In this document: positions 63,599-64,000 of the stretch, one piece after another
How positions within the stretch are numbered: the first letter of the stretch is position 1
How the letters are laid out: every line of letters starts with the position of its first letter
From: CAIYRG01 sp965247505
GTDB lineage: Bacteria; Pseudomonadota; Alphaproteobacteria; Micropepsales; Micropepsaceae
Reading direction: 5' to 3'
NCBI GenBank assembly: GCA_965247505.1
Contig: OZ252020.1
Coordinates: 4,588,001-4,652,000 of the forward strand
DNA length: 64,000 nt
Notes under the pieces: generated by a model
Database searches by the model: none
Told to the model about the DNA's origin: nothing
The model's input: the letters and a program-made list of their open reading frames with translations, nothing else
Position numbers and translations under genes: made by a program

Positions 63599-63961
63599 TT
63601 AAATGAATTGTTTGGAAAGAACGGAGTGAGTGATCTCTCTAACTTGCCCTTGCCTGCATGCTGACGCGCCGCAGGATTTCACGCGCGGATTGGATTCATC
63701 TTGTAGAGATATTGGCTCATCGAACGAAAGACCCATTTCGGTTCCTTTGCGCCACTTCACGGTCGATTCATAGGCGCTGAAATTTTTTGGATCCAAGAAA
63801 ACAATATTGTTCGGAATGGAAAAGAGATCTTGTACTTTGACGCGAGCTCCGGTTTCGGAAATATCCTTAATCGTGCAGTCGAGCGTGTACGTCTCGCCGC
63901 CATATATGATCTTTCCTACAAGGAAAGCTCGTGTTCGAGGGGATGCTCTATTCTCGCTCAT
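63599..63961 (-). CDS. PilZ-domain protein (putative c-di-GMP receptor)
   Basis: 120 residues. The PilZ signature is present: RASPRTRAF (RxxxR, residues about 5-9) and DISETGARVKV (D/NxSxxG). FLDPKNF and VKWRKGTEMGLSFDEP complete the beta-barrel. Such stand-alone PilZ proteins bind cyclic di-GMP and act on motility or polysaccharide export. The 130-bp gap to the methyltransferase gene shows nothing else. The last 39 bases of the window are its upstream region. Confidence 0.92.
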   Translation of the reverse strand: MSENRASPRTRAFLVGKIIYGGETYTLDCTIKDISETGARVKVQDLFSIPNNIVFLDPKNFSAYESTVKWRKGTEMGLSFDEPISLQDESNPRVKSCGASACRQGQVREITHSVLSKQFI

Positions 63962-64000
63962 ATAACCAATTGGCCCACATCAAGACGTACGACGCGCCGC

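Noticed and set aside
1..64000. CRISPR array, prophage or replication origin
   Set aside because: No regularly spaced repeats, no phage structural or integrase genes, and no cluster of DnaA boxes could be seen; gyrA alone is not evidence of an origin.

Overview
The window looks like a chromosomal segment of an alphaproteobacterium of moderate GC. The evidence is gene order and regulation: a gyrA-coaD-cyclophilin-queA-tgt run, sdhE-mfd facing recG, rnr close to rpmG, a zinc-free 55-residue L33, divergent ssb and uvrA with a perfect GTTC-N7-GTTC SOS box, and TrmFO. I cannot place the order with confidence. Secreted proteins of the DUF6152, DUF5916 and propeller types fit an environmental, possibly uncultured lineage.

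Layout. At 0-4.4 kb are a propeller-like secreted protein (cut by the window edge), RNase R and a cytochrome c. At 4.4-9.3 kb is a pile-up of insertion sequences around rpmG: two IS1595-family copies, an IS3 element, an IS3 remnant and an IS407-group element. Together they split one small membrane-protein gene. At 9.4-13.4 kb are exported proteins (hydrolase, tandem TonB-domain protein, conserved secreted protein). At 13.4-21.8 kb are mfd, sdhE, recG and an ABC transporter pair carrying a frameshift and an in-frame stop. At 21.9-28.7 kb are nucleotide-sugar and sulfate-activation genes (ugd, galU, galE, cysNC, manC-type). At 29-33.4 kb are an IS30 remnant, tRNA-Lys(UUU), DUF6152 and DUF5916 proteins and a frameshifted small gene. 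At 33.4-40.6 kb is the gyrA-coaD-ppi-degT-queA-tgt run. At 40.7-49.5 kb are a protease-like lipoprotein, a 288-bp inverted-repeat element, ssb/uvrA, a membrane protein, trmFO, a palindromic repeat, an NDUFAF6-like protein and a PuuD-like membrane protein. At 49.6-62.4 kb is a second mobile-element zone: two inverted IS256 copies, a VapBC-type toxin-antitoxin pair, an intact IS1595 copy, an IS3 element carrying a nested IS407-group copy, a truncated sugar-phosphate transferase, a truncated SDR with its divergent TetR regulator, an ornithine-cyclodeaminase-family enzyme and a lipoprotein gene split by IS256. At 62.6-64 kb are a methyltransferase and a PilZ protein.

The main story is recent IS expansion. 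Target-site duplications are readable for seven insertions: 8 bp for three IS1595 copies, 4 bp for two IS407-group copies, a perfect 8 bp for one IS256 and an imperfect one for the other. Deleting an element plus one repeat copy restores reading frames in three places: a 90-codon membrane-protein gene hit twice (6902-9344), a lipoprotein gene (60003-62431) and an IS3 orfA (53541-55038). Housekeeping genes are intact. Damage falls on accessory functions, notably polysaccharide assembly (the undecaprenyl-phosphate sugar transferase lost its C-terminus) and an ABC exporter. Several non-IS frameshifts lie in or beside G tracts, so some may be sequencing errors. I saw no CRISPR array, prophage or plainly new multi-gene system.
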